Positions 29,048 to 38,779 are shown, counted from the first letter of the stretch. The stretch is 57,781 nucleotides of DNA from Prochlorococcus sp. scB243_496M6 (GCA_000635535.1 JFMF01000461.1:1-57781); one strand, 5' to 3'. Notes: a model not told the origin generated them from the sequence alone. Numbers and translations: made by a program.

Positions 29048-29061
29048 TTCTATATATAGAA
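29048..29061. repeat. perfect 14-bp palindrome in a divergent promoter region
   Basis: TTCTATATATAGAA is its own reverse complement and lies 11 bp before the DUF3134 ATG, between two divergent genes. TATATA could act as a -10 element in either direction. It may equally be chance in AT-rich DNA. Confidence 0.35.
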
Positions 29062-29072
29062 CATTATCCTTA

Positions 29073-29354
29073 ATGGACTCAAATAAACTAAAACTTAAAT
29101 TAGACGATATTTCTGAAGTCAATCCTGCTTTAACTTGCTACCACAGAGATGATCCAGCTCCTGTGTTGCCATTAAGAGAAGAGCCTGATTTACTATCTTG
29201 GCTCGAAAATACAGGTAGACTTGTTGCAGAAAAAGAAGGGGATTCACAAGAAATTAGTACAATAGAAGAAGAAGAACTTTCAGCTCTAATGGGAGAAAAG
29301 GAAGACTATAAAACTGAAGAAGACCCTTCTTTAGATGATGATTGGGAAGATTAA
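29073..29354 (+). CDS. DUF3134 family cyanobacterial protein
   Basis: A 93-residue acidic protein from ATG 29073. The core NPALTCYHRDDPAPVLPLRE and DLLSWLENTGRLVAEKE resembles the cyanobacterial DUF3134 family, of unknown function. The tail is strongly acidic (EEDPSLDDDWED). The frame is open 15 codons further (to 29028), but that extension (YIIMYYSIYRTLSL) is AT-driven and would cover the probable promoter. The last 20 bp overlap the mraY start in another frame, so the two are probably translated together. Confidence 0.75.
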   Translation: MDSNKLKLKLDDISEVNPALTCYHRDDPAPVLPLREEPDLLSWLENTGRLVAEKEGDSQEISTIEEEELSALMGEKEDYKTEEDPSLDDDWED

Positions 29355-30414
29355 AGAATTTAATTTTAAATCGTTATTAATACTAAATACTTTTGCTTTA
29401 ATAGTTACTTCCTTATTCTTTAACAATTTTATTTTTATAGGAATTTATACATTATTCTTCTTTATTTCTTTATTAACAACAAAGAATGGTCTAAAGATAA
29501 TCAAAAAATTAAATTTACTTCAAAATATTAGGGCTGAAGGTCCAGCTAATCACTTTAAAAAAAGTGATACGCCAACAATGGGTGGGGTTTTTATGATAAT
29601 CCCTTTTTTAATTTTTCTTTTAGCCATAACTATAAATTTAGGTTCTTTAAAATTATTTCTTTTATTCCTGACTATTTTTAGTTTCTTTATTACAGGGTTT
29701 TTAGATGATTTTTTAAGTATTAAAAACAAAGAAAATACAGGGTTAAAAACAAACCAAAAATTTATTTTACAAAGTATCATTTCAATAATTTTTATATTAA
29801 TAGCCTATGAAAAAAATTTAATAAATCCATTAATAACAATTTCTGACTCTTGGGGAATAAATATAAATATTTTTATATTACCAATTTCTTTTTTAGTACT
29901 TGTTGGTATGAGTAATTCTGTAAATTTGACTGATGGGCTAGATGGATTAGCAGCTGGTTGCAGTGGAGTTGTGTTTTATGGATTAGGAACAGAAATATTA
30001 CTGAAAGGACAGCAAGAGTTTTTTGTTTTTAGTATTTTATGTTATTCAATGTCTGGCATATGCTTAGGATTTCTCAAATACAATAATTATCCTGCAAAAA
30101 TTTTTATGGGTGACACAGGATCCTTAACTATTGGTGCAATTCTTGGTTCTGTAGCGTTATTAACTAATAGCGTTTTTACCTTATTTATTTTCTCAGGAAT
30201 ATTTATTGTTGAATCATTATCAGTAATGATTCAAGTAGGGTTTTTTAAAATTACAAAAAAATTATTTCATAGAGGTAAACGCATTTTTTTAATGGCTCCA
30301 CTGCACCACCATTTTGAACTTAAAGGGGTTAAGGAACAAAAAATAGTTGAAAATTTTTGGAAAATCAACATTTTACTTGTAATTTTAGGTATAGTTTTAA
30401 AAATCAATCTTTAA
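29335..30414 (+). CDS. mraY: phospho-N-acetylmuramoyl-pentapeptide-transferase
   Basis: A 359-residue integral membrane enzyme making lipid I from UDP-MurNAc-pentapeptide and undecaprenyl phosphate. Signature loops are KKSDTPTMGGVFMI, GFLDDFLSIKNKENTGL, NLTDGLDGLAAG, FMGDTGSLTIGAILG and APLHHHFELKG, and about ten membrane helices are apparent. The start is ATG 29335 or ATG 29338, both inside the DUF3134 gene. Other mur genes are absent, so this is a dispersed dcw gene, as usual in cyanobacteria. Confidence 0.95.
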   Translation: MMIGKIKEFNFKSLLILNTFALIVTSLFFNNFIFIGIYTLFFFISLLTTKNGLKIIKKLNLLQNIRAEGPANHFKKSDTPTMGGVFMIIPFLIFLLAITINLGSLKLFLLFLTIFSFFITGFLDDFLSIKNKENTGLKTNQKFILQSIISIIFILIAYEKNLINPLITISDSWGININIFILPISFLVLVGMSNSVNLTDGLDGLAAGCSGVVFYGLGTEILLKGQQEFFVFSILCYSMSGICLGFLKYNNYPAKIFMGDTGSLTIGAILGSVALLTNSVFTLFIFSGIFIVESLSVMIQVGFFKITKKLFHRGKRIFLMAPLHHHFELKGVKEQKIVENFWKINILLVILGIVLKINL

Positions 30415-30424
30415 AAAATTTGTC

Positions 30425-30670
30425 ATGAGTTTTTTTACATGGAAAGATAATGGATTAACAAGTGACTGCTCAAGTCTTGATGCAATGGCATCAAGATTTG
30501 AAGAAACTGCTAACTTAATGAAAAAACTATCTAAGAAGGGTTTTAAATTAAAGAAAACTCATAACAATCAACTAATTCTTCACCCTGATCCTAAAGTATT
30601 TGATCAATGGGGTTTTATTAGTGAAGAACTTCCTTTTAAACAACTTTGTTTAATTTCAGATGAAGAATAA
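30425..30670 (+). CDS. conserved-looking 81-residue protein, unknown
   Basis: I do not recognise a family. The protein is soluble, with an N-terminal SFFTWKDNGLTSDCSSLDAM, a likely helix (ASRFEETANLMKKLSKKGF) followed by a strand-turn pattern (KLKKTHNNQLILHPDPKVF) and an acidic end. It is 10 bp after mraY on the same strand, probably the same transcript. Its last 67 bp overlap the 3' end of the convergent sucrose-phosphate synthase gene. The coherent composition and codon use argue for a real gene. Confidence 0.65.
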   Translation: MSFFTWKDNGLTSDCSSLDAMASRFEETANLMKKLSKKGFKLKKTHNNQLILHPDPKVFDQWGFISEELPFKQLCLISDEE

Positions 30671-32013
30671 CTATTTGTATTTAAAAATTCTTTTGTAAGT
30701 ATTGATAAATAATTGCGTACATGAGTGTTCCAACTAAAATGTCTGTTAACACCCTCAATTCCATTTCTACTCCATAGTTTCCACTGATTATTATTTAAAA
30801 TTCCTTTTTCAAGAATAACTTTCAGCTCATTAATATCATTAACATTTACAAGAAGTCCATTTTCACATTTTGAATGAATTTCTTTTGGCCCTCCATCATT
30901 AGTTGATATTATTGGCAATCCACATGAAGAAGCCTCCAGAAGAGTTAAACCAAAAGGCTCTGTTAAAGCTGGATTTACAAATACACCACCTCTGCTAGCA
31001 GCCCACCTATATAAAGCAGGAATCTGATATGGAAGATGTTTTTTTGGATAAGCTACCTTTCCGTACAAATTATATTTATCAATTGTTTCAAAAATATCAT
31101 TGAAAACATCTTTTTGCTGAGGGTCAAGTTTAGAAGTATTATCTCTGCAACCCAAAATCAAAATTAAATTCGTTTTTCTTTTTAATTTTTCAGATCTTCC
31201 ATATGCCTCAATCAAAGAAGGAATATTTTTTCTTCGAACAGCTCTAGAAATATTCAATAATGGAGGTTTAGTAGAATCCTTTAGAAAAGGTTTCATCATA
31301 TTCTCAATTTCAGCTGTTTCTGTTGTCGAATGAATATGGTGAAACTTATTATGATCAACCCCAGGAGGAATTACCCTAGCTTTGTGAGATGAAAAAGAAC
31401 AATATTGGGAATATTGATACACTGACTCTTGTTTAGTGCTCGTAACAACAATATCTGCAGACTTTAATGCTTTTTCTTCTGCCTCAATCCTTGTACTTAT
31501 AAAATAAAGTTTTTCTATTTGATTAGTTTTTAAACCAGTATCAAGCAATTTCCTTTTTTTCTCTCTTCCTAAAGAGTGACCAGTAAAAATAAGAGGAACG
31601 TTTAAGGACTTACTTAGTTTAGCTCCTACATATCCAGCATCTGCATAATGTGCATGGATAAAATTAGGCTTTTTGTTTTTTTTGTAATAAGAAATTAGTC
31701 TTTCAGTTAAATAATCTAAATAAGGCCAAAGCAATTCCTTTCTTAAATATTTATTAGGTCCAAATTTGAATCTTAAAATTCTAACTCCAGGTTCTACAAA
31801 TTCTTCTTCTTGAGAATATTCATCGTCTACTTTAGGGTCGTTTATTAAACGAGTAACTAAATCAACTTGATCAACTTCTGAAGTATTAGCCAAACTTTTA
31901 ATTAACTCTAAAACATATTGTGTTTGCCCTCCTGTATCTGCATCCCTGCCTAACTCAAGATTTTTAGAACGTATGAGACCATGTAAATGTAAATGTAAAA
32001 ATTTCAACCTCAT
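30604..32013 (-). CDS. spsA: sucrose-phosphate synthase, glycosyltransferase domain only
   Basis: A GT4 glycosyltransferase of 469 residues from ATG 32013, which has GGAGG nine bases upstream; the frame runs open to 32040. LHLHGLIRSKNLELGRDADT and GGQTQYVLELIK mark sucrose-phosphate synthase, as do IHAHYADAGYVGAKLSKSL, RVIPPGVD and the nucleotide-sugar segment NPALTEPFGLTLLEASSCGL. It would make sucrose 6-phosphate from UDP- or ADP-glucose and fructose 6-phosphate, an osmolyte and carbon-store route. It lacks the C-terminal phosphatase-like domain of longer cyanobacterial SPS proteins, so a separate phosphatase is needed. The tail KQSCLKGSSSLIKPH is encoded over the neighbouring gene. Confidence 0.88.
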   Translation of the reverse strand: MRLKFLHLHLHGLIRSKNLELGRDADTGGQTQYVLELIKSLANTSEVDQVDLVTRLINDPKVDDEYSQEEEFVEPGVRILRFKFGPNKYLRKELLWPYLDYLTERLISYYKKNKKPNFIHAHYADAGYVGAKLSKSLNVPLIFTGHSLGREKKRKLLDTGLKTNQIEKLYFISTRIEAEEKALKSADIVVTSTKQESVYQYSQYCSFSSHKARVIPPGVDHNKFHHIHSTTETAEIENMMKPFLKDSTKPPLLNISRAVRRKNIPSLIEAYGRSEKLKRKTNLILILGCRDNTSKLDPQQKDVFNDIFETIDKYNLYGKVAYPKKHLPYQIPALYRWAASRGGVFVNPALTEPFGLTLLEASSCGLPIISTNDGGPKEIHSKCENGLLVNVNDINELKVILEKGILNNNQWKLWSRNGIEGVNRHFSWNTHVRNYLSILTKEFLNTNSYSSSEIKQSCLKGSSSLIKPH

Positions 32014-32215
32014 CCAGTAAATCCTCCGATCAACGGCCATTAATACAAATAAGCTGAATTTTCTAAGGAAATATTAAGAAAGCATTATGATTTTAAATTC
32101 TTTTTATACAAAAGTTATAAAAAAAGGAGTTATAGACTAATTTTTATACCACTCTAAAAGAGATTTTTGTTTTACTGAAAAAATTAAAATACAAAGAAAT
32201 ACAACAAGGATTTTC

Positions 32216-35119
32216 TTATTTCAGAACCTTTTTAAGATATTTTGCTGTATGACTTGTAGGATTTTTAGCTACATCCTCAGGAATACCTTCTGCAATGATT
32301 TCTCCCCCCTTATCCCCTCCATCAGGTCCTAAATCGATAATCCAATCTGAACATCTAATTACATCTAAATTATGTTCAATAACAATTACTGAATTACCTT
32401 TATCTACCAAACGTTGGATTACATCCATTAATTTATGAACATCATAAAAACTTAACCCAGTAGTTGGTTCATCAATCAAATATAAAGTTTTTCCAGTAGC
32501 CCTTTTTGATAATTCCGTAGCTAACTTAACTCTTTGAGCCTCTCCACCAGATAATGTAGGAGCTGGTTGGCCTAATTTGACATATCCTAAGCCAACATCT
32601 ACTAATGTAGATAATCTATCAGCAGCTTGAGGTATAGCAGAGAAAGTTTCTGCAGCTTGTTCAACAGTCATCTCTAAAACATCGGATATATTAAAGCCTT
32701 TATATTTAACTTGAAGAGTTTCCCTATTAAAACGAGCTCCTTTACATACTTCACATTGAACATACACATCAGGTAAAAAATTCATTTCAATAACATTGAC
32801 TCCCTGCCCTTTACAAGCTTCGCATCTTCCTCCTTTCACATTAAAGCTAAATTGACCAGCCTGATATCCTCTTGCTTTTGCTTCTACTGTTGCAGTAAAT
32901 ATTTGTCTTATAGGGTCAAAAGCACCAGTATATGTAGCAGGATTTGATCTTGGAGTTCTTCCTATTGGAGATTGATCAATAACGATAACTTTATCGATTG
33001 CCTTTATACCCTTTAACTCTTTTACACCTTGAGGAAAGGGGACCTTTAATCCTAGAGAATGACACAAAGCAGGATGAAGTAATTCATTTATCAAGGTGCT
33101 CTTTCCACTTCCACTCACACCAGTTACAGAAACTAATCTTCCCAAAGGAAATTCCACAGAGATATTTTTTAAATTATTTTTAGAGCAATTATTTAAAATT
33201 AAACTTTTTTTTACGGATGATCTACGTTCTTTTGGAGTAGGAATAGACTTCCTACCACTGAGATAAGCGCCAGTTAATGACCTTTCTGAATTTAAGACAT
33301 CTTGATAAGATCCTTTAGCAATAATTTCCCCGCCATAAACACCTGCCCCTGGACCAATATCTACTAAATAATCTGCGGATTTCATAGTATCTTCATCATG
33401 TTCAACCACAACCAAGGTATTTCCCAAATCTCTTAAACTTTTTAATGTTTCTAATAATCTATCATTGTCTCTCTGATGCAAACCAATACTTGGTTCATCT
33501 AATACATATAAAACGCCAGTAAGACCTGCACCTATTTGGGTGGCCAATCTAATACGCTGAGCCTCACCACCAGACAAAGTCATAGCTGGTCTATCTAAAG
33601 TCAAATAATCTAAACCTACATTAATTAAGAACTTCAAACGTAAACGAATCTCTTTTAAGACCAATTCACCAATCTGCTTTTGTTTTGCTGATAAGATTAT
33701 ATTTTCCTTTTCTATATTACCTAAACCCATGATGCGCTCTACGTGATTTAGTGTTTCAGAAACGCTTATAGAAGTTAAATCAGTAATATTGTATGGACCA
33801 AGTTTAACGGCCAAAGCTTCAGGCCTTAATCTTTTGCCAGAACATGTCTTACAGGGAACTAATTCTAGATACTTTTCTAATTTTTGTTTAACCGATTCTC
33901 CATTGGCTTCATTCAATTGCCTTTCTAATATTGGCAAAATCCCCTCAAAAGGTCTTTCAAAACCACTAGAAGTTTTAAAACGACTATCAGCTTGAATTAA
34001 TATTGGTTTATCTGATCCCAAAAGTAGAACTTTTTTTTGCAAATCACTTAAATCTTTCCAAGGAGTTTTTAATTCAAAGCCATAAGCTTGTCCTACAGAA
34101 TAAAGTAAAGAGAAGTAATAAGTATTATCTTTTTCACTCCAAGGAGCTATTGCAGCATAAACAGGTAAAGTTTTATCAGGTATAACTCTATCCGCAGTAA
34201 ATTTTTTTAAATAACCAATCCCATGACAATCTGGACAGGCCCCATATGGGCTATTAAAAGAAAACAATCTAGGAGAAAGTTCTTCAACAATAGAGCCATG
34301 TACAGGACATGCATAATTTTCTGAGTAAAGTTTTTCTCTTTCTAAGTTAGAAGGTAAGTTTTCTCCTTTTTTTGGAACAACTTCCACTATTGCTAAGCCA
34401 TCTCCTCTTTTGAGACAGGTTTGTAGAGAATCATTTAATCTTTCTTGTATTCCTTCTCTTGCAATTAATCTATCGACTACTACCTCAATGTTGTGAATTT
34501 GATTTTTATCTAATTCAATACTATCAGCAAGTTCTCTTACCTCTCCATTAATTCTTACCCTAGCGAATCCTTCAGCAGCTAGTCCACTTATTAATTTTGT
34601 ATGTGTTCCTTTCTTACCTCTTACAACAGGAGCCAACAATTGATACCTTGTTCCTTCTGGTAAAAGAATAATCTGATCAACCATTTCATCAATTGTTTGA
34701 GGCGCAATTGGAATACCGCAGTGATGACAATGCGGCTCACCAGCACGACCAAACAATAATCTTAAATAATCTTGTATCTCAGTTACTGTTCCAACTGTTG
34801 ATCGAGGATTATGACTTGTAGATTTTTGATCAATTGAAATAGCAGGTGATAAACCTTCTATATTGTCAACATCTGGTTTATCTACTTGACCCAAAAATTG
34901 CCTTGCGTATGCCGAAAGACTCTCAACATATCTTCTTTGACCTTCTGCAAAAATAGTATCAAAAGCTAGAGAACTTTTACCACTTCCACTCACACCTGTA
35001 AAAACTATAAACTTATTCCTAGGTAGAGAAAGATCAATATTTTTTAAATTATGTTGACGAGCTCCTCTAATATTAATTGAGTTATCTTCATCAAAACTAC
35101 TATCAACCTTATTTACCAT
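32216..35119 (-). CDS. uvrA: excinuclease ABC subunit A
   Basis: A 967-residue UvrA, the damage-sensing ATPase of nucleotide excision repair. It has two ABC modules: Walker A FTGVSGSGKSSLAFDTIFAE near residue 41 and VTGVSGSGKSTLINELLH near 662, and two signature motifs TLSGGEAQRIRLATQIG and TLSGGEAQRVKLATELS. Zinc sites are visible in YACPVHGSI with GACPDCHGIG (a CxxH/CxxC set) and in CEACKGQGV with CEVCKGARF. It sits 55 bp downstream of recN on the same strand, grouping two DNA-repair ATPases. Confidence 0.97.
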   Translation of the reverse strand: MVNKVDSSFDEDNSINIRGARQHNLKNIDLSLPRNKFIVFTGVSGSGKSSLAFDTIFAEGQRRYVESLSAYARQFLGQVDKPDVDNIEGLSPAISIDQKSTSHNPRSTVGTVTEIQDYLRLLFGRAGEPHCHHCGIPIAPQTIDEMVDQIILLPEGTRYQLLAPVVRGKKGTHTKLISGLAAEGFARVRINGEVRELADSIELDKNQIHNIEVVVDRLIAREGIQERLNDSLQTCLKRGDGLAIVEVVPKKGENLPSNLEREKLYSENYACPVHGSIVEELSPRLFSFNSPYGACPDCHGIGYLKKFTADRVIPDKTLPVYAAIAPWSEKDNTYYFSLLYSVGQAYGFELKTPWKDLSDLQKKVLLLGSDKPILIQADSRFKTSSGFERPFEGILPILERQLNEANGESVKQKLEKYLELVPCKTCSGKRLRPEALAVKLGPYNITDLTSISVSETLNHVERIMGLGNIEKENIILSAKQKQIGELVLKEIRLRLKFLINVGLDYLTLDRPAMTLSGGEAQRIRLATQIGAGLTGVLYVLDEPSIGLHQRDNDRLLETLKSLRDLGNTLVVVEHDEDTMKSADYLVDIGPGAGVYGGEIIAKGSYQDVLNSERSLTGAYLSGRKSIPTPKERRSSVKKSLILNNCSKNNLKNISVEFPLGRLVSVTGVSGSGKSTLINELLHPALCHSLGLKVPFPQGVKELKGIKAIDKVIVIDQSPIGRTPRSNPATYTGAFDPIRQIFTATVEAKARGYQAGQFSFNVKGGRCEACKGQGVNVIEMNFLPDVYVQCEVCKGARFNRETLQVKYKGFNISDVLEMTVEQAAETFSAIPQAADRLSTLVDVGLGYVKLGQPAPTLSGGEAQRVKLATELSKRATGKTLYLIDEPTTGLSFYDVHKLMDVIQRLVDKGNSVIVIEHNLDVIRCSDWIIDLGPDGGDKGGEIIAEGIPEDVAKNPTSHTAKYLKKVLK

Positions 35120-35174
35120 GTTTAAATCTAAATTTATGATTTAAAAAGGTTATTATAGTAGAATTTTTTTTATT

Positions 35175-36854
35175 TTACGCAGCTTTGCGGTCAAGAAGTC
35201 TAGAAGCATATTCGTTTACTTCGCAAGAGCCTCCACCAATAAGTTCTATTAATTCATTTTTTCTTTGATTTTTTGTAGTTAGTTTTTCAATTGTGGTATA
35301 AGTTATTCCATTAATTACGTTCTTGTTAACTTTAAAATGAGCCAATCCTTTAGCAGCTAAGAAAGGCTGATGTGTAATACATAAAACTTGTTGATTTTTA
35401 GAAATTTCTTTTATCAACTCAACCAAAGAAAATAGGGATTTACCACTTAAACCACTATCAATTTCATCTAAAAAGAAAGTATTGGGTTTTTTAGAAATAC
35501 TAGATTTAATAGCTAACAAGAATCTAGACATTTCTCCGCCAGAAATAACATTTGATAATGGAGCAAGCTTCTGATCAGGATTAGCTGAAAACAAAAAATT
35601 TATATCATCAATTCCATCACCAGAAGGGTTACATTCAGAAAATTGAATTGAAAAATTTGAATTTTCTAAACCTAGATTGCTTAAAATCGACATTACTGAA
35701 TTTTGTAACTGTTTAGCAATTTTTTTTCTTTCAGTAGATTGAATATTAAATAAACAATTTAAATTACTTTGTAAATTCTCAATTTGAGCTTTAATCTTGC
35801 AAATCTCATTATCTTGATCATTTTGTTGAAAATACGTCTTTAATTGATCACGCTTTGCAATTAATTGAGGTAGATCCAATGAAAAAGTTCTCTCTAAATT
35901 TTTTAAAAAAAATAATCTTTTTTGAATTTCTGGAAGATTGGATTCATAATTTTCCATGTCTTGCAAATATGAGTTTAAATCAAAAATTAAATCTTCAATA
36001 TCAGCATGGATATTTAATAACTTCTCTCTAAATTGTTGAATCTTTAAATCGAAATTTGCTGTTTTATTTAAAGTCTTTATTGATTGATTTATCAAGTAAT
36101 TTACTGACGGTTCTTCATGACTAAAATTATTTAAGTTTTCTAGTGATAATTTAATTGAATTATTTATTTCGAGATTATTTACTAGTTTATTTTCTAATAA
36201 CTCTAATTCTAAAATTTCTTCACTGGAGTTTAAATCAGCCTCTTCTAAACTCTTCAACATGTGTTTAATTGCCAAGTTTTTTTCTATTTGATTCCTAGAA
36301 AATTCTATTTTTTCATCCATTAATTCTTCTAATTTTTTAGTTTCACCCCATATACTTTTAATCTTTTCGGTAGTATCTCTTGATTCTTGAGAACATAAGT
36401 CATCAATAATTAATCTTCTTTTATCTAAAGAATCAAAAATAAAAGTGTCAGATTGACCTGCAAAATCAATTAAAAATCGTCCAAGTTTTTCTAGTGATTG
36501 TCTATTAATTGATAAATCATTAAGACTATATTTGGAAAAAATTTTATTATTTTTTTTATAAGATTTTCTTTTAATTTGTAGTTCTGAAGAAGTTATTTCA
36601 AAACCATTACTAATTAACCAATTACTAATTTGAGAAGAAGAAGAAAATATCGCCTCGATAACGCAAAAATCTTTTCCTGGACGTATTAAATGTTTTAGAG
36701 GTATATTAGTGCCACCAAATAAAGCATTTAGGGAATCTAGAATTAATGATTTTCCTGAACCTGAATCTCCAGTTATGATATTCAAACCTTTTTCAAAATT
36801 AATTTCTATAATTTCTATTAAGGCAATATTTTCTATTTTTAATTGTATTAACAT
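35175..36854 (-). CDS. recN: DNA repair protein RecN
   Basis: An SMC-like repair ATPase of 559 residues from ATG 36854, which begins MLIQLKIENIALIEIIEINF, has a GGAAGA tract upstream and gives the standard N terminus; the open frame to 36893 adds 13 unlikely residues. Walker A is GDSGSGKSLILDSL, the signature is ISGGEMSRFLLAIKSS and Walker B is TFFLDEIDSGLSGKS. The middle (about 160-400) is a Lys/Glu/Leu-rich coiled coil. It is divergent from the ABC1 kinase gene. Confidence 0.94.
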   Translation of the reverse strand: MLIQLKIENIALIEIIEINFEKGLNIITGDSGSGKSLILDSLNALFGGTNIPLKHLIRPGKDFCVIEAIFSSSSQISNWLISNGFEITSSELQIKRKSYKKNNKIFSKYSLNDLSINRQSLEKLGRFLIDFAGQSDTFIFDSLDKRRLIIDDLCSQESRDTTEKIKSIWGETKKLEELMDEKIEFSRNQIEKNLAIKHMLKSLEEADLNSSEEILELELLENKLVNNLEINNSIKLSLENLNNFSHEEPSVNYLINQSIKTLNKTANFDLKIQQFREKLLNIHADIEDLIFDLNSYLQDMENYESNLPEIQKRLFFLKNLERTFSLDLPQLIAKRDQLKTYFQQNDQDNEICKIKAQIENLQSNLNCLFNIQSTERKKIAKQLQNSVMSILSNLGLENSNFSIQFSECNPSGDGIDDINFLFSANPDQKLAPLSNVISGGEMSRFLLAIKSSISKKPNTFFLDEIDSGLSGKSLFSLVELIKEISKNQQVLCITHQPFLAAKGLAHFKVNKNVINGITYTTIEKLTTKNQRKNELIELIGGGSCEVNEYASRLLDRKAA

Positions 36855-36922
36855 GATAAATCTTCCATATAAAAAAATTAACTTCTTTTTCAAAAAAATA
36901 AAGGTTTTGAATATATAAAGTT

Positions 36923-38779
36923 ATGAAAGAAGATTTTACTGATTTTATTGAGGTATCTGGACTCTTAAATTACGATCCAGATACAATTTCTAAAATTTAC
37001 AAAAAGAATCCTAAAAGACTTTTAAAAAGACTTTGGCAAACACTCATACCTATTTTTGCTTACATCTTTTCCGTTGGTTGGGATAAATTAACTGGTAGAT
37101 TGAAAAATGATTCGCAAGCAAGATTTAGAGCAAGAGAATTGACAAATTTGTTAGTAGAACTTGGACCTGCATTTGTTAAAGCAGGCCAAGCTTTATCAAC
37201 AAGACCCGATATAATACCAGGGATTCTTCTAGAAGAATTATCTGAATTGCAAGATCAGCTCCCTGGGTTTGATGGCGATAAAGCCATGGAATTAATAGAA
37301 GAAGATTTAGGAAAAAAAATAGATGAGATTTTTTTAGAAATTGATAAAGAGCCAATTTCTGCTGCTTCTTTAGGTCAAGTGCATAAAGCTAAATTAAAAA
37401 ATGAGGAGATCGTTGCAATAAAAGTACAACGACCAGGTTTAAGAGAACAAATAACCTTAGATCTTTACATTGTGAGAAATATTGCTTATTGGCTGAAAAA
37501 CAATATCGGATTAATAAGAAGTGATCTAGTTGCTTTGATTGATGAATTAGGCAAAAGAGTTTTTGAAGAGATGGATTATCTAAACGAAGCTGCAAATGCA
37601 GAAAAATTTAGAAATATGCATAAACATAATAAAATGATTGCCGTACCAAAAATTTATAAAGAAATAACTTCAAGAAGAGTTTTAGCGATGGAATGGATAG
37701 AAGGCACAAAATTAACAAACTTAGAAGACGTAAAAAGATTAGGAATTAATCCTGATGAAATGATAGAGATAGGGGTGCAATGCAGTTTAGAACAGCTTTT
37801 AGAACATGGTTTTTTTCATGCAGACCCGCATCCAGGTAATTTATTAGCCTTAGAAGATGGAAGATTATGTTATCTAGATTTTGGAATGATGAGCGAGGTT
37901 TCCAGAGAATCTAGGTCAGGATTAATTCAAGCAGTAGTACATTTAGTAAATAAAAACTTCGATAAATTGTCTAAAGATTTCGTAAAATTGGGATTTTTAT
38001 CAGAGGAAGTTAACCTAGAACCTATTGTTCCAGCATTTCAAGATGTCTTCATTAACGCTGTTGAAGAAGGAGTTTCGAAAATGGATTTTAAGAGCGTTAC
38101 AGACGATATGTCTGGCGTTATGTATAAATTCCCTTTCAGACTCCCCCCATATTATGCGCTTATAATTAGATCATTACTGACATTAGAAGGAATAGCTTTA
38201 AGCGTAGATCCAAACTTCAAAATATTAGGCGCAGCTTATCCATATTTTGCAAGAAGATTAATGGAAGACCCTGATCCACAATTAAGGGAGAGCCTTAAAG
38301 AAATGCTTTTTGATAATAAAAAATTTAAATGGGATCGTCTAGAAGATCTGCTGTCTAACGCTGCAAAGCAAACAAATCTCGATTTAGAAAAACTTTTAGA
38401 CGAAGTTATTAATCTTCTCTTTTCTTCAAATGGAGGATTTCTTAGAAATGAAATAGTTGAAGGTTTAACAAATCAGATAGATTTGCTTAGTCTAAAAATA
38501 TTGAAAAGTTTGAATAATTATCTTCCACAATCAATTAAATTAAATACTATTAACGAAAATAATAACTTGAGTGACCTTATAATGTATGTTGAGCCATTAA
38601 GAAACTTTTCAGAAATTTTACAAAAAGTACCAGGGTATTCATTTGACATTTTTCTAAAAAGAGTTCCAAGACTTATAAATGAGCCATATACAAGAGAAAT
38701 GGGTATAAAAATTGCAAAAAAAGTAACTGAAAAAGGAGTCGTAAGACTAGTTAAGATTGCCGCTGGTGCAAATATATAA
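36923..38779 (+). CDS. ABC1/AarF/UbiB atypical kinase family protein
   Basis: A 618-residue protein kinase-like protein of the UbiB/ABC1 family. KAGQALSTRPDIIP and EPISAASLGQVHKAKL (the family's Ala-rich loop) precede the ATP-binding lysine in VAIKVQRPG; HADPHPGNLLALEDG is the catalytic loop and YLDFGMM the metal-binding DFG equivalent. Members regulate prenylquinone metabolism (plastoquinone, tocopherol) at membranes; the exact substrate is unknown. A hydrophobic stretch near residues 35-50 may sit at the membrane. The DUF1400 gene follows with no gap. Confidence 0.88.
   Translation: MKEDFTDFIEVSGLLNYDPDTISKIYKKNPKRLLKRLWQTLIPIFAYIFSVGWDKLTGRLKNDSQARFRARELTNLLVELGPAFVKAGQALSTRPDIIPGILLEELSELQDQLPGFDGDKAMELIEEDLGKKIDEIFLEIDKEPISAASLGQVHKAKLKNEEIVAIKVQRPGLREQITLDLYIVRNIAYWLKNNIGLIRSDLVALIDELGKRVFEEMDYLNEAANAEKFRNMHKHNKMIAVPKIYKEITSRRVLAMEWIEGTKLTNLEDVKRLGINPDEMIEIGVQCSLEQLLEHGFFHADPHPGNLLALEDGRLCYLDFGMMSEVSRESRSGLIQAVVHLVNKNFDKLSKDFVKLGFLSEEVNLEPIVPAFQDVFINAVEEGVSKMDFKSVTDDMSGVMYKFPFRLPPYYALIIRSLLTLEGIALSVDPNFKILGAAYPYFARRLMEDPDPQLRESLKEMLFDNKKFKWDRLEDLLSNAAKQTNLDLEKLLDEVINLLFSSNGGFLRNEIVEGLTNQIDLLSLKILKSLNNYLPQSIKLNTINENNNLSDLIMYVEPLRNFSEILQKVPGYSFDIFLKRVPRLINEPYTREMGIKIAKKVTEKGVVRLVKIAAGANI

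Noticed and set aside
32014..32040. Upstream ATG of spsA
   Set aside because: GGAGG lies between this ATG and the ATG at 32013, in the right place for the latter.
32041..32215. Possible RNA gene or terminator in the uvrA-spsA gap
   Set aside because: Only a 4-bp CTCT/AGAG stem with a T-rich flank, on the strand opposite to both genes; too weak to call.
36855..36893. In-frame extension of recN by 13 residues
   Set aside because: The ATG at 36854 has a purine tract upstream and gives the standard RecN N terminus.
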